Origin: Nitrincola tibetensis
GTDB taxonomy: Bacteria > Pseudomonadota > Gammaproteobacteria > Pseudomonadales > Balneatricaceae
Length of the DNA stretch: 64,000 nucleotides
Assembly (NCBI RefSeq): GCF_003284585.1
Contig: NZ_QKRX01000008.1
Location: forward strand, 1-64,000
Direction: 5' to 3'
Every line of letters starts with the position of its first letter. Position 1 is the first letter of the stretch. The notes under the pieces were generated by a model. That model was not told where the DNA came from, searched no databases, and saw only the letters and a program-made list of their open reading frames with translations. Shown one piece after another: positions 46,946 through 55,332 of this stretch. A program made the position numbers and the translations under genes.

Positions 46946-47506
46946 TTAAGGGGTTACGCGTGTTACTCGTTCAATCACGATGTTGTCAGACGGGACATTC
47001 TGATGCATGCCTTTGCGTTGTGTCGAAACACGCTCAATCTGATCCACAACGTCCATACCTTTTACAACCTCACCAAAGACTGCGTAGCCAAAGCGTCCGG
47101 GTGCGCCGTTTAAGTTCGGGTTGTTGGCGGTGTTAATAAAAAACTGAGACGTTGCACTATGGGGTGCATTGGTACGAGCCATGGCAATAGTGCCGCGTTG
47201 GTTGGCTATCCCATTTTCGGACTCATTTTGCACGGCTGCGTTTGTTTCTTTTTGCTGCATTTGCTCGTTAAAACCGCCCCCTTGAATCATAAAACCAGGA
47301 ATCACTCGATGAAAAATAAGACCGTCGTAATAGCCTGCATCGATGTAAGCTAAAAAGTTAGCCACGGTTAAGGGGGAGCGTTCATCATATAACTGTATTT
47401 CTATTGTACCTTTGTTGGTTTCCATACGAACCAGTGTGTCCGCCTGAGTAACCGACGCTAAGCCCACGAGACAAAGGGTTGAGAGTGCAAAAAATAGCTT
47501 ACGCAT
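46946..47506 (-). CDS. ppiA: Periplasmic peptidyl-prolyl isomerase (cyclophilin)
   Basis: A 186-residue cyclophilin with a signal peptide (residues 1 to about 22, ending VTQA). The catalytic region FHRVIPGFMIQGGGF and the segments MARTNAPHSATSQFFIN and FGEVVKGMDVVDQIE are conserved. It speeds proline isomerisation of proteins in the periplasm. ATG 47506 was chosen over 47533 because it gives a clean signal peptide and has AAGG upstream. Confidence 0.92.
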   Translation of the reverse strand: MRKLFFALSTLCLVGLASVTQADTLVRMETNKGTIEIQLYDERSPLTVANFLAYIDAGYYDGLIFHRVIPGFMIQGGGFNEQMQQKETNAAVQNESENGIANQRGTIAMARTNAPHSATSQFFINTANNPNLNGAPGRFGYAVFGEVVKGMDVVDQIERVSTQRKGMHQNVPSDNIVIERVTRVTP

Positions 47507-47525
47507 GTAAAAATACCTTAATTCC

Positions 47526-47762
47526 TTATACATTAAATCGGTTCATTTCGCTGCGCAGTTGTTCAGCCAGCCGAGACAGAGCATTGGTTGCCTCTGTCGA
47601 TTGCCCGACATGTGCAGCGGATTGATCCGCAATGTCTTTAATGCCGTGTATGTTTTGGTTGATTTTGTTTGCAACGGTAGATTGTTCTTCTATAGCCGTT
47701 GCAATGTGCTGAATCATATCATGAGCTGCGTGGACTAGGGCGAGAATTTCGTCGAAAGCCAT
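47526..47762 (-). pseudogene. Remnant of a methyl-accepting chemotaxis protein (carboxy-terminal end only)
   Basis: 78 residues resembling only the last part of a chemoreceptor signalling domain: IATAIEEQSTVANKINQNIHGI and LSRLAEQLRSEMNRFNV. It is similar to the end of the complete receptor at 346-2025. The sensor, HAMP and CheA-contacting hairpin tip are all missing. A GGAG precedes the ATG, so a short peptide could be made, but a truncated relic is the simpler reading. Confidence 0.75.
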
Positions 47763-47852
47763 TGTCTCCGGCCTAAGGTACTGACCTTATACTCTGCTGC
47801 ACTTGAACCGTTCACCAGTGACAATGCGTATAGCTTAGTAAAGGAGTTCTAA

Positions 47853-48557
47853 ATGAATCGGTATGCACTCATCAAACCACGTGAAACGTCACTAATCTGT
47901 ATTTTACTAACTTTGTTTATAGCACTTCCTGTTTATTCGTCAACTGATGAAATCCTCCAGGCACGCTACTCTGGCCAAGCTCTTTATGATGTGTATCGAG
48001 ATGACCGTCTAATTGGTACCCATACGCTTCGCTTTACTCAAGAAGGTGACCTATTGAGAGTTGATGCAGAAATGAATCTCCACATTCGCTTTCTCGGCAT
48101 GTTCAATTATCGTTATCTATATCAAGCGACGGAACATTGGTTGAATGGCCAATTACAATCCCTAGTAGTTGCGGTTAACGATGATGGCCAAGAAACTCAG
48201 ATTCAAATGCAGCGACAGGGGGATACGTTACTGGTTTCAAAGGATGGTAAGACAGATGAAATCATGGGAGAATTTTTAACGACTAATCATTGGAATGTGG
48301 ATATCCTTTCACAGCAACAAGTGATCAATACGCTCACGGGAACGCTCAGTCAGTTAAAGGTAGAGCGCATAGGCGAGATTGAGGTTCCAAGAGGGGCTGA
48401 AGAGCGAGTCCTTATTCCTCACTATCGATTAGGCGGAGACTTGCATGATACGCATACTTGGTACGATGAAGATGGTCGTTGGCTTGGCATGGAATTTTCA
48501 GCCCGTGATCGTTCCCGTATTCGTGTGTTAAATCGCCAAATAGGGCCAGAGCTATGA
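47853..48557 (+). CDS. DUF6134-type secreted protein of unknown function
   Basis: A 234-residue protein with a hydrophobic amino-terminal segment (about residues 14-32, ending VYSS), so it is probably exported. It has the pattern YDVYRDDRLIGTHTLRF and HTWYDEDGRWLGMEF typical of DUF6134/DUF3108-like beta-rich envelope proteins. The next gene, an SDR, overlaps by 4 nt. Genes of this kind travel with photolyase/sigma-ChrR clusters such as the one 8 kb away, but I cannot assign a function. Confidence 0.75.
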   Translation: MNRYALIKPRETSLICILLTLFIALPVYSSTDEILQARYSGQALYDVYRDDRLIGTHTLRFTQEGDLLRVDAEMNLHIRFLGMFNYRYLYQATEHWLNGQLQSLVVAVNDDGQETQIQMQRQGDTLLVSKDGKTDEIMGEFLTTNHWNVDILSQQQVINTLTGTLSQLKVERIGEIEVPRGAEERVLIPHYRLGGDLHDTHTWYDEDGRWLGMEFSARDRSRIRVLNRQIGPEL

Positions 48558-49342
48558 ACCCGACTCGATGCACTTGGATCACAGGGGGTGGAAGTGGCAT
48601 AGGTTTAGCGCTCGCTCAGCAGTTGGCAGGACAAGGGCGTGTAGTTGTGATTACGGGTCGAGACGCGCGGCGATTGAGCCAAGCCTGTCAGACAATTAAT
48701 GATACTTTGAGCTCTGCTCGGGTTCACTACAAAGTGTTAGATGTTACGAGTACACAAGCCGTTGCCGAGTGCGTCGATGAGATTGAAGAAAACCAAGGAT
48801 TGATTGAGTTGGCTGTTTTGAATGCAGGCGATCATTTTGCCAATGGTTTGGATGATTTTTCAGTTGTGCCTTTTCGGCAGTTGTTCGATGTAAATGTCTT
48901 TGGCGTGTTAAATTGTTTTGAGGCCTTACTCCCTCGATTTAAAGCACGAAACGCAGGCCATATCGCGGTCACTGCATCAGTTGCTGGCTATCAAGGCTTG
49001 CCAATGGCATCGGCTTATGGTGCGAGTAAAGCCGCCATTATTCATGCCTGTGAAGCGCTCTACTTTGAGTTGCGTTTAACGCCAATAAAGCTACAGGTCA
49101 TTAATCCTGGGTTTGTAAAAACCCCCTTAACGGATAAAAATACCTTTGAAATGCCATTCTTAGTAGAGCCAGAGCAAGCGGCAAAGGCCATTATCAAAGG
49201 TTTAAAGACGCATCAGTTTGAAATTGCCTTCCCAACCCCTTTTGTGTTGATCTTAAAAACCTTAAAGCATTTACCCTATCGTTGGTACTTTGCTTTGGTG
49301 GGGCGTATGACGGGGTTTTCTTCATCGGGATCTAAAAAATGA
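48554..49342 (+). CDS. Short-chain dehydrogenase/reductase
   Basis: A 262-residue SDR. The cofactor loop GGGSGIG is at 11-17, NAG near 93-95, and the active-site YGASK near 155-159. The end contains a hydrophobic segment, as in membrane-linked lipid-acting SDRs. It starts inside the DUF6134 gene (ATGA). SDRs of this group are common near ChrR-type oxidative stress clusters; substrate unknown. Confidence 0.87.
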   Translation: MNPTRCTWITGGGSGIGLALAQQLAGQGRVVVITGRDARRLSQACQTINDTLSSARVHYKVLDVTSTQAVAECVDEIEENQGLIELAVLNAGDHFANGLDDFSVVPFRQLFDVNVFGVLNCFEALLPRFKARNAGHIAVTASVAGYQGLPMASAYGASKAAIIHACEALYFELRLTPIKLQVINPGFVKTPLTDKNTFEMPFLVEPEQAAKAIIKGLKTHQFEIAFPTPFVLILKTLKHLPYRWYFALVGRMTGFSSSGSKK

Positions 49343-49494
49343 TGAAACTTGGCTTCTTTTTCATCTTCAAATCCTGAGTCTAAACATTGGCTTTTGCGCG
49401 ATCAAAGATAAATGATTATTTTTTCTGTTTAAAGTACCTTCGTGGTGCCTGAAATAATACCTAGCTCATATCTTGTGAGATAATAACTTGATTA

Positions 49495-49532
49495 AGGCGC
49501 TTGAAGATCAATCGATTGATCTTCAAGCGCCT
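49495..49532. repeat. Perfect 38-bp palindrome
   Basis: The left arm runs from AGGCGCTTG at 49495 to 49513, and the right arm is its exact reverse complement, ending CAAGCGCCT at 49532, with no spacer. In RNA it would form a long stem. No T-run follows on the plus strand, so it is not a standard terminator. It lies in the 263-bp gap (49343-49605) between the SDR and the MscS genes, where I see no other feature. Confidence 0.9.
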
Positions 49533-49605
49533 GCCGTTGTGCGGCCTAACCTTCTGTAGCAAAGGCGATCAGGCATCATTATTTTAGAATGGAAGAGGTG
49601 AATAG

Positions 49606-50877
49606 ATGTGGGTTGAAGCAGTCTCTCACTGGCTGGAAAAACTATCAATTGAACCAACAGCACTTACAAAGTTGATTGTTGCATTGGGTTTGATTGTACT
49701 GATCGCTATTGTGACACACTTTGTATTGCATCAATTGATCAGAGGGGCGATAGAGCGACTTGCGAACACCCGTAGTACAGAGCGGTTATGGAAGCGAGCT
49801 TTATTTGAAAAGCACTTATTCAAACGCTTCTTGTTTATCGTACAAGCGCTGATTATTCAGGTGCAGGCGCAGCATTGGTTAGAGTCTGGTTCAACGGTGC
49901 TGTTGTTGATAAGTAGCCTGACGCAATTATGGATTTTGCTGTTCACTGTTTTGTTGCTTTTTGCCTTGCTGGATGTGCTGTTGGAGTTATTTCAGTTCAG
50001 CCAAACCACACGAGATCTTCCTTTAAGAGGTATTTTTCAGGGCATTAAACTCACTGCCGTGATTTTAGCAGCTGTGATTGCCGTCTCAGTCTTGATTGGT
50101 AAATCCCCGGTCATATTGTTCAGCGGATTAGGCGCAATGACAGCCGTGCTGCTGTTGATCTTTAAAGACCCTTTGATGGGGCTCGTCGCTGGGATTCAGT
50201 TATCGGCCAACAAAATGCTGTCGGTTGGTGACTGGTTGGAAATGAGTCGTTATGGAGCCGATGGCGCTGTTGTCGATATAAATTTGACCACTGTAAAAGT
50301 TCAGAATTGGGATAAAACCATTACAACCATTCCGACCTATGCGCTTATTTCTGACTCCTTCAAAAACTGGCGAGGTATGCAGGAGTCTGGAGGACGACGC
50401 ATCATGCGCAGCGTTTCTATTGATGTTAGCAGTGTTGGGTTTCTAACGGAGGAGGACTGTGTACGCTTACGTAAGTCCAAGGTGTTGAGTCACTATATTG
50501 AGCAGAAGTTAGCCGATATTACGTATTATAATGAACATCAAGGTGCAGATTTGAGCCTGCCTTTAAACGGACGACGTTTGACGAATATTGGTACATTTAG
50601 AGCTTATTTGGAAAACTATTTGAAAACACATCCCCATATCCACCAAAAGATGACCCTTTTGGTGAGACAATTAGAAGTCACACCTGACGGGGTGCCGATT
50701 CAGATTTATGCCTTTACCAATACAACGGTTTGGGCTGAGTATGAAGCCATACAGGCCGATATCTTTGATCATCTGCTTGCCATCGTTCCTGTGTTTGGCT
50801 TGCGTTTACACCAAGCTCCAACAGGTCATGATATTCGCCAAATTAAATTAGCCGGTATGGAGTCGGTGATAAAGTGA
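49606..50877 (+). CDS. MscS-family mechanosensitive channel (YbdG-like)
   Basis: A 423-residue inner-membrane channel. Several hydrophobic helices run through about residues 20-180. The MscS pore and beta domain follow: FSGLGAMTAVLLLIFKDPLMGLVAGIQL, then VGDWLEMSRYGADGAVVDINLTTVKVQNWD (in two blocks) and TIPTYALISDSFKNW. The long carboxy-terminal domain fits the YbdG miniconductance type, which protects against osmotic shifts. GAGGTG precedes the ATG. Confidence 0.93.
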   Translation: MWVEAVSHWLEKLSIEPTALTKLIVALGLIVLIAIVTHFVLHQLIRGAIERLANTRSTERLWKRALFEKHLFKRFLFIVQALIIQVQAQHWLESGSTVLLLISSLTQLWILLFTVLLLFALLDVLLELFQFSQTTRDLPLRGIFQGIKLTAVILAAVIAVSVLIGKSPVILFSGLGAMTAVLLLIFKDPLMGLVAGIQLSANKMLSVGDWLEMSRYGADGAVVDINLTTVKVQNWDKTITTIPTYALISDSFKNWRGMQESGGRRIMRSVSIDVSSVGFLTEEDCVRLRKSKVLSHYIEQKLADITYYNEHQGADLSLPLNGRRLTNIGTFRAYLENYLKTHPHIHQKMTLLVRQLEVTPDGVPIQIYAFTNTTVWAEYEAIQADIFDHLLAIVPVFGLRLHQAPTGHDIRQIKLAGMESVIK

Positions 50878-51000
50878 TGCTTAACAAGCTCGGTTATCCG
50901 TAAAAGCCAGTTAAGGATCGAGAGAGGGCGGGTATTTTAAGTTTACCAGCCGAGTGACGTTAGCGTGCAGTAGACAATACAGGCCATTAGGATCTAAAAA

Positions 51001-51438
51001 ATGACAACTCTATCAAATCAAACTGTTTGTGCGGCCTATGCCTCGGTTTTTAGTCAACTGTCTCTAGACACCATTGAGTCTTTTCGACCGCTGGTGTCAT
51101 CGGACATACGCTTTAAAGACCCCTTCAATGACCACCGTGGATTTGAGAAAATGGCGAATGTCTTACAAGACATGTTTAAACATACTCAGACCCCAAGTTT
51201 TAGTGTGTTTGAGCAAGACGTATGCGGTGATCATGCTTGGTTACGTTGGCGTTTTACGGCCAACATACCCGTAGTGGGCGCATTTGAAAGTGAAGGCATT
51301 TCTCGCTTAGCTTTTAACGCTGAGGGTAAGGTTTGTGAGCATATTGATTATTGGGACAGCGCACCCTTGTATATGCAAATCCCTTTGCTCGGTCGCGTGT
51401 TAAAAGCCATTCGTAAACGTATGGCTAGCGATCACTAA
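51001..51438 (+). CDS. SnoaL/NTF2-like protein
   Basis: A 145-residue cone-shaped NTF2-fold protein: DIRFKDPFNDHRGFEKM, then WRFTANIPVVG and ISRLAFNAEGKVCEHIDYWD. Such proteins serve as isomerases, hydrolases or binding proteins. It converges on the DUF3833 lipoprotein gene and overlaps it by 14 nt. Related genes accompany photolyase/CFA clusters, so it may belong to the photo-oxidative stress set. Confidence 0.85.
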   Translation: MTTLSNQTVCAAYASVFSQLSLDTIESFRPLVSSDIRFKDPFNDHRGFEKMANVLQDMFKHTQTPSFSVFEQDVCGDHAWLRWRFTANIPVVGAFESEGISRLAFNAEGKVCEHIDYWDSAPLYMQIPLLGRVLKAIRKRMASDH

Positions 51439-52003
51439 AATGCTCACTCAGGCTAAAGGGAGCATGATTAAGATGTTCTCCTCGGCTAAAGGATAGAGTG
51501 ACTGTGCCCAACTCAAACCCCCATTTGCGAATGGTAGCTCGATTAATTAACACACCGCCCGGTTGCAGGTACATCCAGTCATCGAAGTTCACCTTCCAAG
51601 TATCATCGCCGACTTTCAAATTCATATCATAGACCCAGTGCAGAGTGTTGCCTTTAATCTGCCCAGTTGCTTGCCCAATAATGTCGTCTGCTGCGCCCGA
51701 ATATTGACCATTACCCTGAGGTGTTATTGTCCATATTCGTCGGTCGAGCTCACCATCAGAGTAGAGAAAAAGCTCATCCAAAACTAAATTGCCATTTTCC
51801 ATTTGGCCGTCTATTTCAACGATAAACTCGCGACGTAGTTTGCCAAAGCGATCTTCAAATATTCCCCAGGCATAGACTTTTCCATCGAAAAAGTCTTCAA
51901 GAACCAATTTGGGTTCTCGTTTATCAAAGTGTTCGATGTTCATATTACTGCAACCGGTGATTAGTAATAGAAGTAGGGACAGGGTTAGAGACCGAGCCAG
52001 CAT
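51425..52003 (-). CDS. DUF3833 lipoprotein
   Basis: A 192-residue protein with a lipoprotein signal peptide (LLLLLITGCSN, lipobox cysteine near 18). The body has DFFDGKVYAWGIFEDRFGKLRR, WVYDMNLKV and WMYLQPGGVLINRA, typical of DUF3833. ATG 52003 has GGAG upstream. It overlaps the end of the MFS gene by 59 nt and is the last gene of the flavoprotein-DUF1365-CFA-MFS operon, an arrangement known from photo-oxidative stress clusters. Function is not known. Confidence 0.85.
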   Translation of the reverse strand: MLARSLTLSLLLLLITGCSNMNIEHFDKREPKLVLEDFFDGKVYAWGIFEDRFGKLRREFIVEIDGQMENGNLVLDELFLYSDGELDRRIWTITPQGNGQYSGAADDIIGQATGQIKGNTLHWVYDMNLKVGDDTWKVNFDDWMYLQPGGVLINRATIRKWGFELGTVTLSFSRGEHLNHAPFSLSEHFSDR

Positions 52004-53306
52004 GATTAAAACTCCCAGAAGCACGTTCGCTTAAGCGACGAATAAGTGCTCGATGATGATGGTTTCGCAAAGGAAACCTCCACAAAATTAAAATAGACAC
52101 AACTTTAAATACGCAAGGCAGTAGGGCGTAGATCAACGCTAGGCTCAGTGATGGAGTAGTGCTTTGCGCATCAAAGCCGCTTAGATCCAATAAACCAAGT
52201 GCTAGTAATGCCGCTAAGGCCAATGCGGCTTTGGTGGCGCCATTCCATAGAGCAAATAGTAGACCCGTGTGTTCTCGCTTGAAGCGAAATCTATCCCAGT
52301 CGGCAACTTCCGCTTGAATGGCATGAGGTAATGACAGATCGGCACCAAAGGCAAAGCCAGTGATGATACAGATCAGAATAAACCAATGATTATCACCCGG
52401 TGCCAGAAAGGCCGCCGGAATAAATGCACAGACGGCGAGTATCATTGCGATTGACCAGAGTAACACCTTATCAAAGCGTCGGCTCAAGTGCAGCCAAAGT
52501 GGAAGGCTGCAACAGGCAGCAATAAAATAGATTAAAATGAACACACCACGGGAGTCGGGTGTGTTGCCAAGAACCGAAGTGATATACAACGGAAAGAGTA
52601 CGGCAGGAATGCCATTGGCGATGCCATTGAGTAACCATGCAGCAATGAGTTTGACGGCTAGGCGATTGTTTTTGACATCATGCCAACGGCCTTGTGCTAT
52701 TTTGAGGCGGGTGGGGGCAGGTAAGTATGACAAGAGGCGATAGAGAAAAAAAGCACCTAGTATCACGGTGACCAGCATCATCGACTGAAGTACCGCTTGG
52801 GTTGAAAAACCGATCAGTGCCAGTAGAGGCAGGCAGGCGGAAAGAAGCAATCCAATCAACGAAAATCCTTCTCGATAACTGATGGCGCGTGTGCGTTGGA
52901 AGCTGTCGGAACTAAGGTGAGTGATCCAAGTAATGTAAGGGATTTGAATCAGAGTCCAGCCAAGGTATAGAAGTGTTGATCCTGCAAACAATGAAATTGC
53001 GGCTGTGCTGGGAGCAGGATGGATGAGTAGCCAGAGGCCAGGGACACATAGAAACCCTCCCACCACAAAAGTCAGTTTAAATAGTTTACCTTGCACATGA
53101 TCTAACCACCGACCAATTAAAGGGTCACTAATGACGTCTAACACTCGTGCCAACACCAACAACAATCCAACCAAGGCCAGTGACATCCCGACTTCTTCGA
53201 CATAAAAAGTCGGAAGTAAAATGTACACAGCGACAGTGGGAATCGCTAAAGGCAAAGCGGGGAGTGCGTAGTTGAGCACGGCCCGCTGGGATAAACCTGT
53301 ATTCAC
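51945..53306 (-). CDS. MFS transporter of the GPH/MelB-like group
   Basis: A 453-residue protein with about twelve membrane segments. LARVLDVISDPLIGRWLDH near residues 47-66 matches the MelB-type signature (D-x2-x3-DPxxG). It begins with GTG and overlaps the preceding CFA synthase gene by 4 nt (GTGA). Substrate unknown; its steady place in clusters with CFA synthase and DUF1365 suggests lipid or sterol-like cargo, which is an inference. Confidence 0.87.
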   Translation of the reverse strand: MNTGLSQRAVLNYALPALPLAIPTVAVYILLPTFYVEEVGMSLALVGLLLVLARVLDVISDPLIGRWLDHVQGKLFKLTFVVGGFLCVPGLWLLIHPAPSTAAISLFAGSTLLYLGWTLIQIPYITWITHLSSDSFQRTRAISYREGFSLIGLLLSACLPLLALIGFSTQAVLQSMMLVTVILGAFFLYRLLSYLPAPTRLKIAQGRWHDVKNNRLAVKLIAAWLLNGIANGIPAVLFPLYITSVLGNTPDSRGVFILIYFIAACCSLPLWLHLSRRFDKVLLWSIAMILAVCAFIPAAFLAPGDNHWFILICIITGFAFGADLSLPHAIQAEVADWDRFRFKREHTGLLFALWNGATKAALALAALLALGLLDLSGFDAQSTTPSLSLALIYALLPCVFKVVSILILWRFPLRNHHHRALIRRLSERASGSFNHAGSVSNPVPTSITNHRLQ

Positions 53307-54541
53307 TTGGCTTCCAATTGATAAAGGCCAACATCAATGGTTTTGTAGCGAAAGCCTCCTTCACAGTATGCAAGGTAGTAGAGCCACATACGTCGAAAAC
53401 GATCATCAAATCCTTGTGCCTGAATACGTGGCCATTGCTCAATAAAACGATGACGCCAGCGAGCAAGGGTTGTCGCGTAATCTAAACCAAATAATACCTC
53501 ATCTGTAATGTCGAATCCCTGTTGAGCTGCGGCAAGGGTCAGACGCTCGGGAGAAGGCAACATCCCGCCCGGAAAGATGTAGCGCTGAATAAAGTCTGGA
53601 TTGCGGCGATATTCCTCAAAACGCGCTTCATCAATACTGATGATTTGTAAAATAGCCTTGCCACCGGGACGTAAGCAGTTTTTCAGTTGTGTAAAATAGG
53701 TATCCCAATGCTCTTCGCCAACGGCTTCAAACATCTCTATTGAAACAATATGATCATATTGGGCATCAACATCGCGGTAATCGGTTAGGCTGAAGGAACA
53801 CAAATGATCGAGCTTAGCGGTCTCGATTCGTGCGCGAGCAAAAGCAAGCTGTTCTTGCGACAGGGTGATACCGTGGACCTTGACACCAAATTCATGCGCT
53901 GCAAACACTGCAAAGCCACCCCAACCACAGCCAACTTCGAGCAACTGCTGTCCAGGCTTAAGATCTAACATCTCTGCAATCCGGCGGTACTTGTTGAGCT
54001 GAGCCTCATGTAAGGATTGATTTTCATGGGCGAAGAGTGCCGCTGAATAGGTCATGCTTTCATCTAGCCACAACTGATAAAAATCGTTGCCAAGATCATA
54101 GTGATAAGCAATGTTTTTGCGGCTACCTTTTTTGGTGTTAGAACGTTTTAAGTGAATTAACCGATTAAGCACGCGTATCCAAGCTTTGCCATTATTGAGC
54201 TCTGGCATTTTAGCCTCATTGCCTAAGGCCCATTGAACTAAAGCGACTAAGTCAGGACAGTCCCATTCTCCCGCCATGTAGCTTTCGGCTACGCCCAGCT
54301 GCCCCCCTTGTAAAAATCGGCGCAGTGGCTTCAAGCTGTGTAAGCGAATTTCAGCTCTCGGTTCTCCTTCGTGTTGATGACCAAATGTCAGAGTTTGTCC
54401 GCTGGGTAGGGTGAGCAATAAGGTACCAAAATCAAGATGAGGCAGATGTTTCATCACGGTATTGAAACAAAGACGATTAAACCAGCCCTGTTCGGGCAGT
54501 AGGGCTTGCGCAGTTAGGGTTTGGTATTGTGAAGGCTTCAT
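53303..54541 (-). CDS. cfa: Cyclopropane-fatty-acyl-phospholipid synthase-like methyltransferase
   Basis: A 412-residue SAM-dependent enzyme that methylates unsaturated chains of membrane phospholipids. The SAM loop LLEVGCGWGGFAVFAA, KYRRIAEMLDLKPG and SIEMFEAVGEEHW are all typical. In the RpoE-ChrR regulon of Rhodobacter a relative of this gene takes part in making methylated and furan fatty acids that guard against singlet oxygen. Here it overlaps DUF1365 and MFS genes by 4 nt on each side. Confidence 0.92.
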   Translation of the reverse strand: MKPSQYQTLTAQALLPEQGWFNRLCFNTVMKHLPHLDFGTLLLTLPSGQTLTFGHQHEGEPRAEIRLHSLKPLRRFLQGGQLGVAESYMAGEWDCPDLVALVQWALGNEAKMPELNNGKAWIRVLNRLIHLKRSNTKKGSRKNIAYHYDLGNDFYQLWLDESMTYSAALFAHENQSLHEAQLNKYRRIAEMLDLKPGQQLLEVGCGWGGFAVFAAHEFGVKVHGITLSQEQLAFARARIETAKLDHLCSFSLTDYRDVDAQYDHIVSIEMFEAVGEEHWDTYFTQLKNCLRPGGKAILQIISIDEARFEEYRRNPDFIQRYIFPGGMLPSPERLTLAAAQQGFDITDEVLFGLDYATTLARWRHRFIEQWPRIQAQGFDDRFRRMWLYYLAYCEGGFRYKTIDVGLYQLEAK

Positions 54542-55332
54542 AATGAGTTCATCTCCGTCTGCTGGACCAATGAAATTCGATGTTTAGGGGGCGTGGGTCT
54601 AGGCTGTAAACGCATACCTTTTCGCCACAATTGCAAAGCTTCCCAGTGAATGCCTGCAATGACTTTCATGGTCATTAGCGGATGACGCCAAAATGTTTGT
54701 GTGATTGTTTTTTCAGTTATTTCAATACGCTGACCGGTGAAGGTTGCATTTAGAATTGCGCCTTCTGGGTCGGTTTGGTGAATAAGAACGGCAACACTGT
54801 CGTTAGGTGGTGTCATTCTGAATTGGTAGTGCGTTTCCATGGGGATAAAAGGGGAAACATAAAAGTGTTTGCTGCAGGCTTGTTGTATGACATTGCCTGG
54901 TGCTTTCTCAACAGGGATTAAATACGAATGGCGTTGATTAAAGGTATTGCTGACTTCGTAAAGAATCGCTGCTAGTTCTTTATCCTCGTTGTAGCAATAG
55001 AAAACACTTAAAGGGTTGAATACATAGCCCAGTATGCGTGGATAGCACAAAATTCGAATGGCGCCAGCGCCTAGGTCGATGTTGTTGTCTCTTAAGAGTG
55101 CTTTAACCTGTTCTTTCAAAGGCGTTGTGCTGCCATCACCATGGTCCTTAGTATGGAATGAAAAGAGATTGAAGCGATTGACCGAGAAAAATCGTAATGT
55201 ATCTAATGTCTCTAGTTCGTCAAGGTCCAATAACCAAGAGCTCACTTTATAAACAAACTTGTGCTTGGCAGGCTTCAGGCGTTGATGCATCACCTCGCCG
55301 CAATAAATAGCGGAGTGAAGGGAGCCACTCAT
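54538..55332 (-). CDS. DUF1365 protein
   Basis: A 264-residue protein of DUF1365: HSAIYCGEVMHQRLKPAKHKF, ILGYVFNPLSVFYCYN and EVSNTFNQRHSYLIP are the family's hallmarks. It always accompanies the flavin oxidoreductase and CFA synthase in such clusters; a function in lipid modification has been suggested but not shown by the sequence. It overlaps both neighbours by 4 nt. Confidence 0.92.
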   Translation of the reverse strand: MSGSLHSAIYCGEVMHQRLKPAKHKFVYKVSSWLLDLDELETLDTLRFFSVNRFNLFSFHTKDHGDGSTTPLKEQVKALLRDNNIDLGAGAIRILCYPRILGYVFNPLSVFYCYNEDKELAAILYEVSNTFNQRHSYLIPVEKAPGNVIQQACSKHFYVSPFIPMETHYQFRMTPPNDSVAVLIHQTDPEGAILNATFTGQRIEITEKTITQTFWRHPLMTMKVIAGIHWEALQLWRKGMRLQPRPTPPKHRISLVQQTEMNSL

